From Brachionus koreanus (lineage: Eukaryota; Rotifera; Eurotatoria; Ploima; Brachionidae), in the NCBI GenBank assembly GCA_016987375.1, contig PJRA01000263.1:1612085-1659698 (forward strand): a stretch of 47,614 nt of DNA. Direction: 5' to 3'. Both the position numbers and the translations under genes were made by a program. The notes under the pieces were generated by a model. It was not told where the DNA came from. It ran no database searches and saw nothing but the letters and a program-made list of their open reading frames with translations. Positions 12,061 to 23,259 of the stretch are shown piece after piece (the first letter of the stretch is position 1; each line of letters opens with the position of its first letter).

Positions 12061-13060
12061 TTTGTTTTTTTCTTTTTCAAACTACATTAATTCTGTATTC
12101 GATAGGTTATTAATTACTTATTTATTTTAATTCATACAGCTCTATAGATCTTATTTTTATATAACTAAATTAATAAATATATCTTTGAATTTATTTGATG
12201 CCAATTTCCTTTATTTAGTTTCAATAAGCCAGATATAGAAAAAAAATTAAAAATTTATTCATTTGTTTAATATATATTTGATTATTTTAAGGAAAAAATA
12301 TCTTTGAATTAAAAATTATCTAAGATTTAATTGTACTACTATTGCTAGAGCATCATATCTATATGACATAGGACTGTTACATGATTTTGACTAGGTAATT
12401 CCGTATGAGACTCGAAATTACGCAAATACATACATTTTTAAATTCATTTTTAGAATAACAAATTGGAAATTCTATTTCAGAAATTTTCACATCAATAAAA
12501 AAATTTTTTTAAATAAATTTTTATTAAGAAAAGAGTTTGCAAAAATAGCATTTTTTTCATTCATCGAAATGGTCTTAAGAAGTCAACAAAATGGCTGTCG
12601 AAATTTTCTAAATTTATTTTTTTTTAAAGAGATAAAAAAATATCAAAAAAATTGAAACATTTTTTTTAAATTTTAAAAAGTTAAGTATTATTTTGGAACA
12701 AAAAATAAAATTTTATTTGCGTCTTTTTTTTTTTTTTTAAGAATAAAATAAATAAAATAATTTTTTTATTAAAAAGAAAAATTTAACTGGCTTTAATTTC
12801 ATTTAATACTTCAATCAAGCTAGTTTTAGGCTTTAGTAGTGGTAGGAATGTGAGCATTAAAAATATCGTCCCGAAATCTCTTTCAAGGAACAAAAATTAT
12901 ATGTCAGATTAAGTAATTTTTTTGTTTCCAAAAACAATCTAAATTATCAGCAGCACGACAAAATTTGCTATCAAGCACAAACAATTTTCAATATAATTTA
13001 CCTCATTTAAATTATATTTATTTTAATATGATTACAAATAATAAAATTGTGTCAATATAA
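12060..13060. other. AT-rich intergenic
   Basis: Poly-A and poly-T rich DNA between the candidate regulatory block and the NK7-like promoter region. No coding signal seen. Confidence 0.5.
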
Positions 13061-13125
13061 GAGAGCGCGTGGATGAGAATAGCGGCTGGAGCTGAGGTTG
13101 CCTGAGCGAGTGACGAATTTTCGGA
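13061..13125 (+). promoter_or_regulatory. GC-rich islet, possible NK7-like promoter or 5' leader exon
   Basis: A ~60-bp island that is more than half G+C, amid DNA of roughly 20% G+C, about 450 bp before the NK7-like ATG. Downstream, two good 3' splice-like sites precede the ATG: GTTTTAG ending near 13486, and TTGTTTTAG at 13562. A 5' UTR exon beginning near the islet and spliced next to the ATG is therefore plausible. No TATA box was assigned. A small RNA gene is the alternative. Confidence 0.3.
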
Positions 13126-13568
13126 AAATTTTACAATTAAAAACTTAAGTAAATGATCATTTGTCATAAAAATCTTACCTATAAATTTTATTTACGGATA
13201 TAAATAATTTCAATTTTGGTTATTTTATTTTATATTTTATCTATATATAACCCACATATCGATATTAATTTAAGCATACACGGAAACATTTATAATTAAG
13301 ATTAGATTTTAGCTACTTTTTATTTTCTGGCAATAAAATTAATTCCCATCCTGATTTTGAAATCGAAACTTAATTAATAAATAATTTAACAATCAAAAAA
13401 TAAAAAAAAATAAAAGACTTTTTTATTTTATTTTATGTTTTGTTGCTTTTTTGTTGTTGTTGTTGTTTTTTTTTTCTGTGTTTTAGGAGAATTTAATTTA
13501 TTTGGTAGTCAAACTAAGCTATTTGAACAATCAATCTAATTTGATAAATTTAATTGTTTTAGATATAA

Positions 13569-14606
<1,038 letters not shown>

Positions 14607-14698
14607 AGGCCACAAAACTGACAATACCTGTAACATCTAGTTTCTTTTTTTTTCTTATTTTTTTTTCGTGTCTAGCTTGGTCTTTAAAAAAAATTGTA

Positions 14699-14704
14699 AA
14701 TAAA
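14699..14704 (+). terminator. Likely poly(A) signal of the NK7-like gene
   Basis: AATAAA about 95 nt after the stop codon, preceded by T-rich 3' UTR. Such hexamers are common by chance in this DNA. Confidence 0.35.
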
Positions 14705-14709
14705 AAATT

Positions 14710-15440
14710 ATTGAGCACTCTATGCCTCAATGAATTCTATAATCGTCCATCTAAATTATTTATATTGTGATCATTTTGTTTGAAATTAATTTTTTCTAGA
14801 GCTTTTATGGTAAATATTTTTACACTTATTTTAAAATGGACATTTGGTTTATTTTATTTTTTTGTTATAATAATTAATATCATTCAGCTTAAGTTTATTG
14901 ATTTTTAATGCTATTTTGTAATATTTTTTTTTAATTATTTAAAAATAAAAAAGTCACATATCACATGTTTTAATTATTAACCATAAAAATATCATCTAAT
15001 TTGTTGTTTGCTTAAAATAATTAAATTATAATTTTAATTTATTCAGTTAATTATTTAAAAGAGAAAATATTTAATTGTTGCGAATTAAAGTTATTGAATT
15101 TTTACATCATTGTTTTATATAATAAAATAAGAGAGCATCAATAAAATATATAATCATTATTTATTTAGAAGATTGAAAAAAATTAATATTTTTTTCTCTT
15201 TTGAACTCAAATAAATTCTCAATAATAATTGAAAATAAAAACTTTTAGAGTGAAATTGCCATTTAAAGAGATTTGAAGTTTAAAAAAAATATCAAGCTTA
15301 AACTAATTTTTGTCTCTTATTTTCTTGTTAAAAATTAAAAAAAAATTTTCATTGTTTTAAAATTATTTTTGAAATTTAAAGACATTTTTTTATTTTACAA
15401 AAGAATTGTATTTTCAAGTCCACAGTCAAGTTAAGCTTAA
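14710..15440. other. AT-rich 3' flank of the NK7-like gene
   Basis: No coding region, RNA gene or repeat was recognised between the NK7-like 3' UTR and the LINE remnant. Confidence 0.5.
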
Positions 15441-16250
15441 CTAAGCTGAAAAAGCTGGAAGACTAACATAGTCCCGCTATAGTAAACTTTTCATTTTTTT
15501 TGTTTCTACCGACTTTGTCGAGTCTATTTTTGAAATGGTTGGTCGGACTTGCTGCGACAACCGACGTTGGCAGCACATTCCATTTGTTCACTATTCGGTT
15601 TGATAGAAAGTTTTGTATTACTTCAAATTTTGTTAACTGCGAGCAAATGCGATGCTTTGTTCCCCCTTACTCCTCTACTTGGTCCTTCATTATTCACTAA
15701 GCTCATTAGTTTTGCATCGTAATACCAATTGACATGATTCCAGGCAGGTGCACAGTATTCTAAATGCGGTCAAATAAATGTTTTGTAAAGTTGCAAAAAC
15801 AATTGAGCATCCTAATAGACGAACGTTTTCTTATGCATACCAAGCATGTTGTTAGCTTTTTTAACGCAGTTGTCAATTTGATCATTCCATTTGAGTTTGT
15901 TGCTCACCATTACACCAGAGCACCAATTTTCAGTGCAGATGATCAACTCGATGCAGTAGCCTCTGTGTCAGATCGGAGCTGTTGCTCAAAAAGGTACTTG
16001 AAAAGGAGATGAGCTCCTCCCCATTATCCACAAGGATAGAAAAGGGTAAAAAAAAAAAAAAATTACACCAGAGCGCTCAGTAGTGGTCTCTGAAATCATC
16101 TGCATTTAACATAGATTTTTTGCCTAGCAATCTTTGAGTTGCTGATATACATTTCTTTAAACTTGGATTCATCATATTCCATACTCCAACGTTTCGACCA
16201 CTCAACCATCTGGTCAATATCAATAATATTAAGTTCGAAATGATACTCCT
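15440..16250 (-). mobile_element. LINE (CR1/Jockey-type) ORF2 remnant, interrupted by a SINE
   Basis: On the minus strand the segments follow the order of a non-LTR reverse transcriptase C-terminal half. Near 16210-16110 comes VEWSKRWSMEYDESKFKEMYI (thumb region). Then GVMVSNKLKWNDQI, KKANNMLGMHKKTF, HLEYCAPAW and, in another frame, NRIVNKWNVLPTSVV followed by HFKNRLDKV at the C terminus. Stops (after FVY and FI) and a frameshift show it is dead. The frame reads ETTTER to SGVMVSN across the site where the SINE was inserted, so the LINE was there first. Only the 3' part is present, as expected from 5' truncation. Confidence 0.85.
15922..16061 (+). mobile_element. SINE insertion with poly(A) tail
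   Basis: A ~140-bp insert flanked by identical 13-bp copies of ATTACACCAGAGC at 15909-15921 and 16062-16074, ending in a run of A. It sits inside the older LINE. The body (from about CAGTGCAGATGATC to GGATAGAAAAGGGT) recurs in reverse orientation at 45112-45220. I see no clear tRNA A/B boxes. The part TCAGATCGGAGCTG...GGTACTTGAAAAGGAGA loosely resembles the internal region of 5S rRNA (TCTGATCTCGGAAGC...AGTACTTGGATGGGAGA). A 5S-derived (SINE3-type) origin is possible but not shown. Confidence 0.8.
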
Positions 16251-17485
16251 CTGAATTTCTATTTTTTAATGAAAAACGTAATCAAAAGCAATAATTTTGA
16301 AAGAAAATAAAAATTTAAAAAAAACTTGTTTTTATTTAAGAAAATAATTTTAGTCGAAATCAATCAAAAAAAAAAAACAAAATTCAGAATAAAATAAAAA
16401 CAAAGTCCAAGCTTTGACTTGACCAGAAAAACATAAAATAATGTTGGTCCAGACTTAAGTTTGACTTTTTACTAATTCTGTTAAAAGTATTTTAAAATTT
16501 TTGCCTCAATAACAAAACTGTTAGCGAATAAATAATATTGTGTTGCTTTTGAAGTTGGTCGAAAAAAAATTTTAACCGAGTATTGTAACCACAGCGAAGC
16601 TGCATCTTGCAATTTTAAGGATAAAAGACTAAATAGTTAAATATTTCTAAATTATACAAATTTGAGAAAAGTTTTATAGATTAACTGGATAAAACATGAG
16701 CTATTATTAATTTATAGTAATTTTTAGCAAATAATTCTCAAATTTTTATTAAAAATTGAATACAAATATCTACGTGTTTACCGTTAACTCTTCTCTTTTT
16801 AAGAAAAAAACAGTTTAAAAAGTAAATTAAAATTTTTAAAACCCAAATTTCTGCACAAATTAGTATCCTAATACAAGAAAATGTACAATCTTAAATAAAA
16901 AGGCGGCTTCAATCCGCCAGTACAAGAATTAATGTTAAGTACTTAAATTGCATATTGGCTAAATCTAAGCAAAAAGAATTTTTTGTTCAAATTTAATGAA
17001 AAATCTATTTTTCAGGTCTTTAAAAAATCTTTAAAATTTAGATATTTTACGTAGATAGATATTTTATTACGAAGCAAAGGTTGTTTACCCTACTCAAGTG
17101 GTGTTCTTAAAAAAAATCAAATTCTTAAAGAAAAAAATAAATTTTTTGGAATGTTGGATTTAAATAATAAAAAATAAAAAAAATAAATACACTGCTTCAT
17201 TAATGATAAAATTAAATATTCAAAAATGTAAACTTCAAAAGCAGTCCTTTGCAATGATTCACCTATTTTGAAAATAGTGTAAAAGAAATGAGGCGTTTTT
17301 GAACAACTTCTGGAAAGTCATGTCATTGAAAATTAGAAAAAAATTGTTTTGAAATATATTAAAAAATATTAGTATTGAAATAAACAAATGCAAGCTGAAT
17401 TTAATTTTAAAAAATGAGAAAAATTTGTAAATTTTAGAACGCTTTGTTCAAAAATTAAAAAGATTTCAATTAATCCATACTAACC
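16250..17485. other. AT-rich intergenic
   Basis: No gene. One isolated GC hairpin, GGCGG-CTTCAAT-CCGCC, lies at about 16903-16919. The remainder is A/T runs. Confidence 0.5.
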
Positions 17486-18332
17486 CAAAAAAAAAGTTCG
17501 TTTGTTTAATTAAAATCGAAAGAAAAAGAAAGTGAAATGTCCCGTTACAGAGGAACGCCACCATCCACTCTCTATGTTCGAAACATATCTGATAGAGTCA
17601 GGTAAAATAGAATTTATCAAAAAAAAATATCTGAAAATGAAAATTAATTTTATTTTTTGTTTTTAAATAAAAAAAAAAGATATGATGATTTAAGACGATT
17701 GTTTGCAAAATATGGACGCATTTTGGATGTGACCATACCACTGGATTATTATTCAGGTTTGCCAAAGGGCTATTGTTTTGTTGAGTATGAGGATCCAAGA
17801 GATGCCGAAGAGGCTCAATATCGAATGGATAGGCAACGACTATTTGGTCGCGAAATTGAAGTTGAATTTGCTAGAGGAGACAGAAAAAGTAATTTCAAGA
17901 AAATAGTTTGTTTGTTTATTATAGCTTGTGTTTTTGTTAAATATTGTAGCACCTGGTGAAATGAGAAATAGAGGCAGAGATAGACCATCGAGACATTCAA
18001 AACACTCGGATTATGATCGTAGAGGCGAAAGTAACGATCGAAGAACTCGAAGTCGAAGTGGTGGTCGTGAGCGGCGAGGCCGAGAAAGAAAACATCGCAG
18101 CAAAGAAGGCTCGTACCGTAGCCGAAGTCGATCTAGAGCGACAAGGTCACTATCTAAAAACAGATCACCTAGTCCAGCGAAAAACAAATCTGTCTCGAGA
18201 GAAAGGTCGATTTCTAGGGAAAGATCTGAGTCTAGATCACGTGGTTCACCAGAACAAAAACGAGAGTTGACTCGTTCGCCAAAAACAAACGATATTAGTA
18301 GAAGCCCTAGCCCGGTTTAAACAAAACTGAAA
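17486..18332 (+). repeat. Left arm of the SRSF10 inverted duplication
   Basis: Nearly identical, in reverse orientation, to 23260-24105. Identity starts ~50 bp before the ATG and stops 12 bp after the stop codon; outside these limits the two flanks are unrelated. Introns are included. Differences noticed by eye are two coding substitutions, one or two in the leader and a few single-base or A-run differences in intron 1. Confidence 0.95.
17537..18320 (+). CDS. SRSF10-like: SRSF10-like SR splicing factor, copy A (3 exons)
   Basis: Exons 17537-17601, 17680-17888 and 17950-18320, with GT-AG introns of 78 and 61 bp, encode 214 residues. An N-terminal RRM (about residues 12-90) carries RNP2-like LYVRNI and RNP1-like KGYCFVEY. 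The start MSRYRGTPPSTLYVRN and the RRM end FARGDRKTPGEMRNRGR match the SRSF10/SRp38 layout (MSRY...SLFVRN; AQGDRKTPNQM). The rest is an Arg/Ser-rich domain ending RSPSPV. Known members bind pre-mRNA in the nucleus and modulate splice-site choice, under phosphorylation control. Intron 1 ends in an A-run before AG instead of a pyrimidine tract, which is unusual. A near-identical convergent copy lies 5 kb away. It could also be grouped with SRSF12. Confidence 0.9.
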
Positions 18333-19239
18333 ACTTTTTTTGATTTATGTAAAATTTTTTATCATAAAACTATTTAAAATTTAAATGTGTGAAAATCTTG
18401 GCTTGTTATATGTGCCACTTTTTATTAATAAAATTCGCACATTTTACTATAAAATTTAGCAATTTAGCACATGTTTTTCTACAATTTTTTAAATTCTATT
18501 TATTTAAAAAAATAACTAGGCCTAATGGTCTAAAATTAATAATTAAATTTAGAGAAATAATAAAAATTTTTAATTATAAAAATTTGATTTTTCAAATTTT
18601 CCAATTCAAAGTCCTTTCAGAATTTGAAAGTTAAATATCAAATTTTTCAGAAGTTTTTTCATTTTTTAAATTAAATATTTTTTTTTATTTTAATTTTATT
18701 TATTCTTTTTAGAACAGTATTGTTTATTATAGTATTGTATTATTGTTGCTACAATGTTACATTTATGTTACAGTGTTGTAGTCTTTGCCATGCGTCAATC
18801 AGTCCTTCGTTTATTGCTTCCCAGTCCATTAAAGTATTCATAGCTTTGCCTGTTTTGAGAGCCATGATGTTTATTTTTTTTATTTAATTATCTTGCATCT
18901 CAAGACAAGGATATTAAAGTAAATGAAAGTTCGAATTTATGAAAAACTAAAGATTTAATAAATTTAATAAATGATCCTTAAAGAGAAAAAAAACTTATTA
19001 GCGACTCTCCTTTATTTTCAATAAAACTTAATATTTAAGGCCAAAGAATCTGAATTATTTTTTTTTTGATTTCTTCTTGTTTGAGTTCTGTTTTAATTTT
19101 GACCAAAAGTAGTTGGTTCAGCTAGATCATTCCATTTACCAGACGTTCTTTTAATTGAATTATTTTATTGATTCGAAGGCAATGTGAAATTTTAGTTCGA
19201 AAAATGGTAGTCAATTAAAACAATTAAAACTAAACCAAA
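18333..19239. other. Spacer between SRSF10 copies: AT-rich, one short coding-like relic
   Basis: Mostly featureless. On the minus strand at about 18770-18870 a short ATG-initiated frame reads MALKTGKAMNTLMDWEAI, followed by NEGLIDAWQRLQHCN. The AW...C spacing recalls pogo/Tigger-type transposases, but the segment is too short to assign. Confidence 0.35.
18427..18432 (+). terminator. Possible poly(A) signal of SRSF10 copy A
   Basis: AATAAA about 107 nt after the stop codon, outside the duplicated arm. Copies A and B would therefore have different 3' UTR ends. Confidence 0.3.
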
Positions 19240-19830
19240 ATTCTCCTTTCCTCCTTCTCCTTCTCCAACATCCACCATTAGCGATTCCCCAGGCTCTGCT
19301 TCAGTTAGATTTAGGCCCTATAAACTAGAATCCTCTAAACAGGATAAAATAGAAGCAGACGCCTACTTCAATCCTCCTACTAATGTGAGGAAATTTAATT
19401 CACAGTTCCACATTCCACAGGGACTGTATAATAAGATTAAAGACGGGCTTAGGATATGAACTCCTGGACAAAATATTTTAGAAAAAAGATTCGACCCTCA
19501 AAGAGACTTAGCTAAAGGTAACCTGCTTAAGGCTAACATAATAGAAGAGGTTCCTCTAGCCAAGTTTCTGTGGAACCTTCTTTTTAGTTAGGAGACCCGA
19601 CTTCAAAGTTAGGCCCATAGTCGATTTTTTGGCTTTAACTAAAAGTATTGAAACGCCTAAATTCGCGCTTAATACTTTGTACCAAGTGGTTCAGGACCAG
19701 CTTTAGCTTAATCACCTCTGGTACACTAATTTAGACTTTAAACAGGCCTTTTTCAACATAGAACTTCATCCCAAATCCAAATTTATGACCATCTTTGGAT
19801 ACGGAAGAAGTTTTATCAATTCAATTGGAC
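19240..19830 (+). mobile_element. LTR-retrotransposon reverse transcriptase relic
   Basis: Plus-strand frames give successive polymerase segments. First comes an N-terminal piece containing FDPQRDLAKGNLLKANIIEE. Then VRPIVDFLALTKSIETPKFA (the RxxxDFxxLN region) and NLDFKQAFFNIELHPKSKF, equivalent to the LDLKxxFxxI segment, followed by FGYGRSF. Several stops and at least two frame changes show a decayed copy. No LTRs, primer-binding site, RNase H or integrase were found next to it. Ty3/gypsy-like is likely; Pao or DIRS cannot be excluded. Confidence 0.7.
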
Positions 19831-20622
19831 AAAGTAATTTATTAAATAAAAATTACCATATTAATAAAATTCTAAAAACTACCGTTGAGAAAAAAGGTAC
19901 TAACCTCTAGATAATTTATTGTTAAATGTGCAAAATATTTTAAAAATATTTTTTATCTCTTATATCTTTTATCTGGACTCGAGAACTTTTAATAGGGTTA
20001 TTATAAATTTAAAATATTTTTTGTTCTTTCTCATTTGAGCTATAGATATTCTAAAATAGATTCTCAATTTCTTTTCAACTTTATTCCATAGGTTTTACAT
20101 TTATTTTTTAAATATAATTTTAAAAAAAAATCTTTTTTTTAATAAATTTAATTTTTAATTTCAAAAATTAATCGATAAAAAAAAAAAATGAAGCGTCAAC
20201 AAAAATTATCGGTCCTGTGTTGAAACTGTCGAAGATTTAAATCCCCACTCAGTTCCAGCTGCGAGCGCGTAGGGCTTACTATCAGACCGTCCAATAATTA
20301 AAATAGCTTCAAAGAAATCAAAAATCACCCTATGCTCCACAAGCAGCACATAGAGACAATAGTTTTATTATTCATAGCTGATTCTGAAATAATAGTATTT
20401 TTTTTATTCATTACTTTTAAAACTTTTAAAATTTTGGACATTTGAATAAAAATTTAAAAATTATAAATATTTTCTTTTATTAAAGAAAAAAATGGTAAAA
20501 AAAATCTAATATAAAAAAAAATGTCTCGACTTAACAGCTAAAACGATACAATTAAAACTAAAAAGAGTAATATAAAGTTTATTTTTTTATCCTTCAATAT
20601 GCTACAATTTTTATAAAGGCGC
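19831..20622. other. AT-rich spacer
   Basis: No gene. A more complex patch at about 20205-20360, including GCGAGCGCGTAGGG, contains GATTTAAATCC. That is loosely like a Pol III B box, but no matching A box was found. Confidence 0.4.
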
Positions 20623-20630
20623 CTCGGCGT
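20623..20630. repeat. Left 8-bp target-site duplication of the hAT-type MITE
   Basis: CTCGGCGT, repeated exactly at 21356-21363. An 8-bp duplication is characteristic of hAT elements. Confidence 0.85.
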
Positions 20631-21355
20631 TAGTGATGTTGGTTAAGCTTGGTTAGCTGGTTAGCCAATTTTGGTTAACCAATTTTTAGTAAACCAAAGT
20701 CGACTATTTTGGTCGATCAAATTTTGACCTAAAATTAATTATCTAAACAAATTTTGAAATTTTTTAAATTTTGAGATCAAAATTTTAATATAGAATTAAA
20801 ATAAAATTTTAAGACTTTAATTTTTAAACAAAACAAAATTAATTCTTTCATTAATCTTTGATAAAGATTTTAATTGATTTTGATCCTAAACCATATATCA
20901 TAGATCCTATTTTTTTTTCAAAAATTTGAATATTTAAATTTCAGAATATACACAACCACATTAAATTTTTTACATTAAGAATCTTTTTAAAGCCCTAATA
21001 AAACGAAAAAATGTATATTCGGATTGTTTTTAATCTTGAATTCAAAATAAAAATGATTGTAATATTTTTATAAGTGTTCTTCCTTAAGCGAGTAAAGAAT
21101 TTTACATATCGAGTCGAATAATGACATCTGAATGTTTAGAGATTATCCTAATCTTTTTTTTTTAATAGCAAAATTACCTTTTTTTTGTATTTTTTTTGGG
21201 AGACCAAATTAAGAACCAAATATTAGTTAACCAAAATTTGGTCGGCTATAAATTGGCTAACCAAATCTCGGTCGACCATAAATTGGCTAACCTGATTTGG
21301 GTTAGCCAAAGTTGGCAAATTTGGTCGACCAAGCGTTGGTTAACCAACATCACTA
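20631..21355. mobile_element. Non-autonomous hAT-type element (725-bp MITE)
   Basis: The termini are TAGTGATGTTGGTTAA and its inverse TTAACCAACATCACTA. They match the hAT YAGxGxTG end consensus and are directly flanked by the 8-bp duplication CTCGGCGT. About 150 bp inside each end is packed with palindromic GGTTAACC-like and GGTCGACC-like words and repeated TGGCTAACC, probable subterminal transposase-binding repeats. The centre is plain A/T-rich DNA with no transposase frame, so it depends on an enzyme supplied elsewhere. The intact target duplication and ends suggest a fairly young insertion. Confidence 0.9.
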
Positions 21356-21363
21356 CTCGGCGT
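21356..21363. repeat. Right 8-bp target-site duplication of the hAT-type MITE
   Basis: CTCGGCGT, identical to 20623-20630. Confidence 0.85.
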
Positions 21364-21789
21364 ATTTAGTACAATAATTTTACTCAGAATTAATATTTAT
21401 GTTGAGAAAAAATCATGTAATGCAAAAAAAATAGAAAATAGAAGAAATTTTTGCTTTTTTGATTCTTATTTCACTTAAAATGCTTCAGCGGGCTCATTAA
21501 AAAAGCAAACTTCGTACTTTTTTCGAAATTAGATTACTTTTTCTAATACGAAAATATGTGCGCACGCCAATTTTTGTCAAGTAAAAAATAATTCGAAAAA
21601 ATCCTCTTTACTTTTTATTTAAGATATTAAAAATAATTAGGCAATGTGAAATTTCATACAAAATTTTCAATACAAAAATTAAAAAATTCTATAACTTTTG
21701 TTATAAAGGCCAAAATTTGTTCTGCTGTTTAGTCTTTATTCATCTTGGTGATTTAATAGGTTTAATTTAATTTTTTAAATTTTTGTATG

Positions 21790-22290
21790 TGTAACATTCG
21801 TTCCAATGCATCGTTGCATTACATCTTTATAAGTTTTCCCATTGTTATACATGTTCAAAGCTTTCCAAAAGGTTGACCATATCTTTATTAATCTTGTTCA
21901 ATCGTCTTAAATGCCCATTGGTGGCATGTATAAGCCGTGTTCAAATCGAGCTTTTTTAGGATCTTTTTGAATTTTTTTTAAGGCAATTTCATATATCGCA
22001 TAAGTAAATACAAAATACAGCTAAAAACACGGTTATGTTTTTAACCAAAATCAACCTTACTGCAAAAATCACAACTAAAATCAGCAAGAAAATTAATGTT
22101 GAGAAATTTTTGAAGATTTGTGATGTTTTTGTATTGTTCATTGAAGACAGTAGTTTGCGTTGATTTTTCTACATGAAAAAAAGATAAGTTTGCTTGACAA
22201 CATTAGTCGTTTTCTGCTATTTCATAATCAATGGGAGGGTCAGCGAAGTCAGCGCTCATAGGAGAATTAATATTCATGTTATATTTAGAT
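21790..22290 (-). pseudogene. Unidentified decayed coding segment
   Basis: Read on the minus strand, several protein-like stretches follow each other. Near 22290-22205 is MNINSPMSADFADPPIDYE. Near 22170-22040 are STQTTVFNEQYKNITNLQKF and LADFSCDFCSKVDFG, with a CxxC pair. Then come FEHGLYMPPMGI near 21940 and WSTFWKALNMYNNGKTYKDV near 21860. Stops and frame changes separate them. Amino-acid composition is ordinary, not that of random A/T-rich DNA. I cannot name the family; a dead transposase is the likeliest explanation. Confidence 0.4.
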
Positions 22291-22309
22291 TCTGTGTTGT
22301 CACAATGAC

Positions 22310-22412
22310 TAGTGATGGGTCTTAACTTAACTAATTTAGTTTAGTCGACTAAACTAGATTAGTGAAGTTATTTTGACTAAATTTTAGTTAACCAAGATTT
22401 AGTTTTTTTTTT
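22310..22412 (+). mobile_element. Single end of a second hAT-like element
   Basis: Begins TAGTGATGGGTC, a hAT-type end related to that of the 725-bp MITE. It contains the 18-bp perfect palindrome AGTTTAGTCGACTAAACT and GTTAACC words. No inverted partner was found, so it is truncated or rearranged. Confidence 0.5.
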
Positions 22413-22547
22413 AAATTGTTTATTTATTATTTTAAATGGCTTTGAGTATAAAAACCCTTTTTGTCATTAGAGTAAAAAATATAAAAGAAGCGTCTGTACA
22501 AGTTTCAAAAAGAAAAATATTGTTGAAAAATATTCAGATAATTGGAT

Positions 22548-22617
22548 TGGAAATTCGAATAACATGTAATAGATTCTTTTGTGACATGTCACTAAATTCG
22601 GATGATTACGTTAATAT
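22548..22617 (-). repeat. Copy of the GTCACTAAATTCGG element (partial)
   Basis: Its reverse complement (AACGTAATCATCCGAATTTA ... ATTACATGTTAT) matches 46811-46887 with small gaps, so it is one side of the palindromic element described there. Confidence 0.65.
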
Positions 22618-22619
22618 TA

Positions 22620-23259
22620 TTTAAGTTCAGCACTAATTGCATTTTCTAATGCGTATTTAGCTTTTTACAAAAAAAATGTTTATTTTCAACAAAAAAAACA
22701 TCATTTAAAGTGGTCACTTTCTTTGCTAAATATTAATATTTTTGAATATTTTCTATTTATTATTAAAAAAAATTTATTTGGGTATGGTATACCGTATTTT
22801 GCTTCACATGAAATTATGTCCTTGCGTAAACTTTCGTTAATAAAGACAAAGCTGTTGAATAGTCTAATTTTTTTCATTACTTTTGATTTCCACTCAAGTC
22901 GATTTTCTGCCTTTACCCTTGTTTCACCCCATGTCATAGCCAGTGAGCTCTTTCATGATTATTGCGCTCCAAATCATGCAAATCTTGCACTCAAGTGTAT
23001 TCTGTTCAGTAAACCAAAATTTAATCGAACTTTCCATATTAATTGCATTTAATTTTTTTTAAATATTATAGGAATTTTTTTTATTTATAAAAAAAAATTT
23101 TTTTAAATTTAAAAATTATCAGTTAATAGAACTTATTAAAATTGAAAAAAATTTTCATCTGTATCTCAAGTGATAACAAATTTTATACATTAATAAAAAA
23201 TAATTTGACAAATATCAAAAATATTTTCCCTTTTATCAAAACAGTTTGATGCAAATAGG
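22620..23259. other. AT-rich spacer before SRSF10 copy B
   Basis: An overlapping pair of open frames on opposite strands at 22701-23052 was examined. Neither shows a recognisable domain and I do not call a gene. Confidence 0.4.

Noticed and set aside
15500..16012. Two plus-strand open frames
   Set aside because: They are antisense shadows of the LINE relic, whose conserved residues read on the minus strand.
18013..18270. 85-codon frame inside SRSF10 exon 3, and its twin at 23322-23579
   Set aside because: An alternative reading frame of the RS-domain repeats; low complexity keeps it open.
20205..20360. tRNA gene or tRNA-derived SINE
   Set aside because: Only a B-box-like GATTTAAATCC is present; no A box at proper distance and no cloverleaf.
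22701..23052. Overlapping open frames on both strands
   Set aside because: No domain, hydrophobic A/T-type composition, and no similarity to anything recognised.
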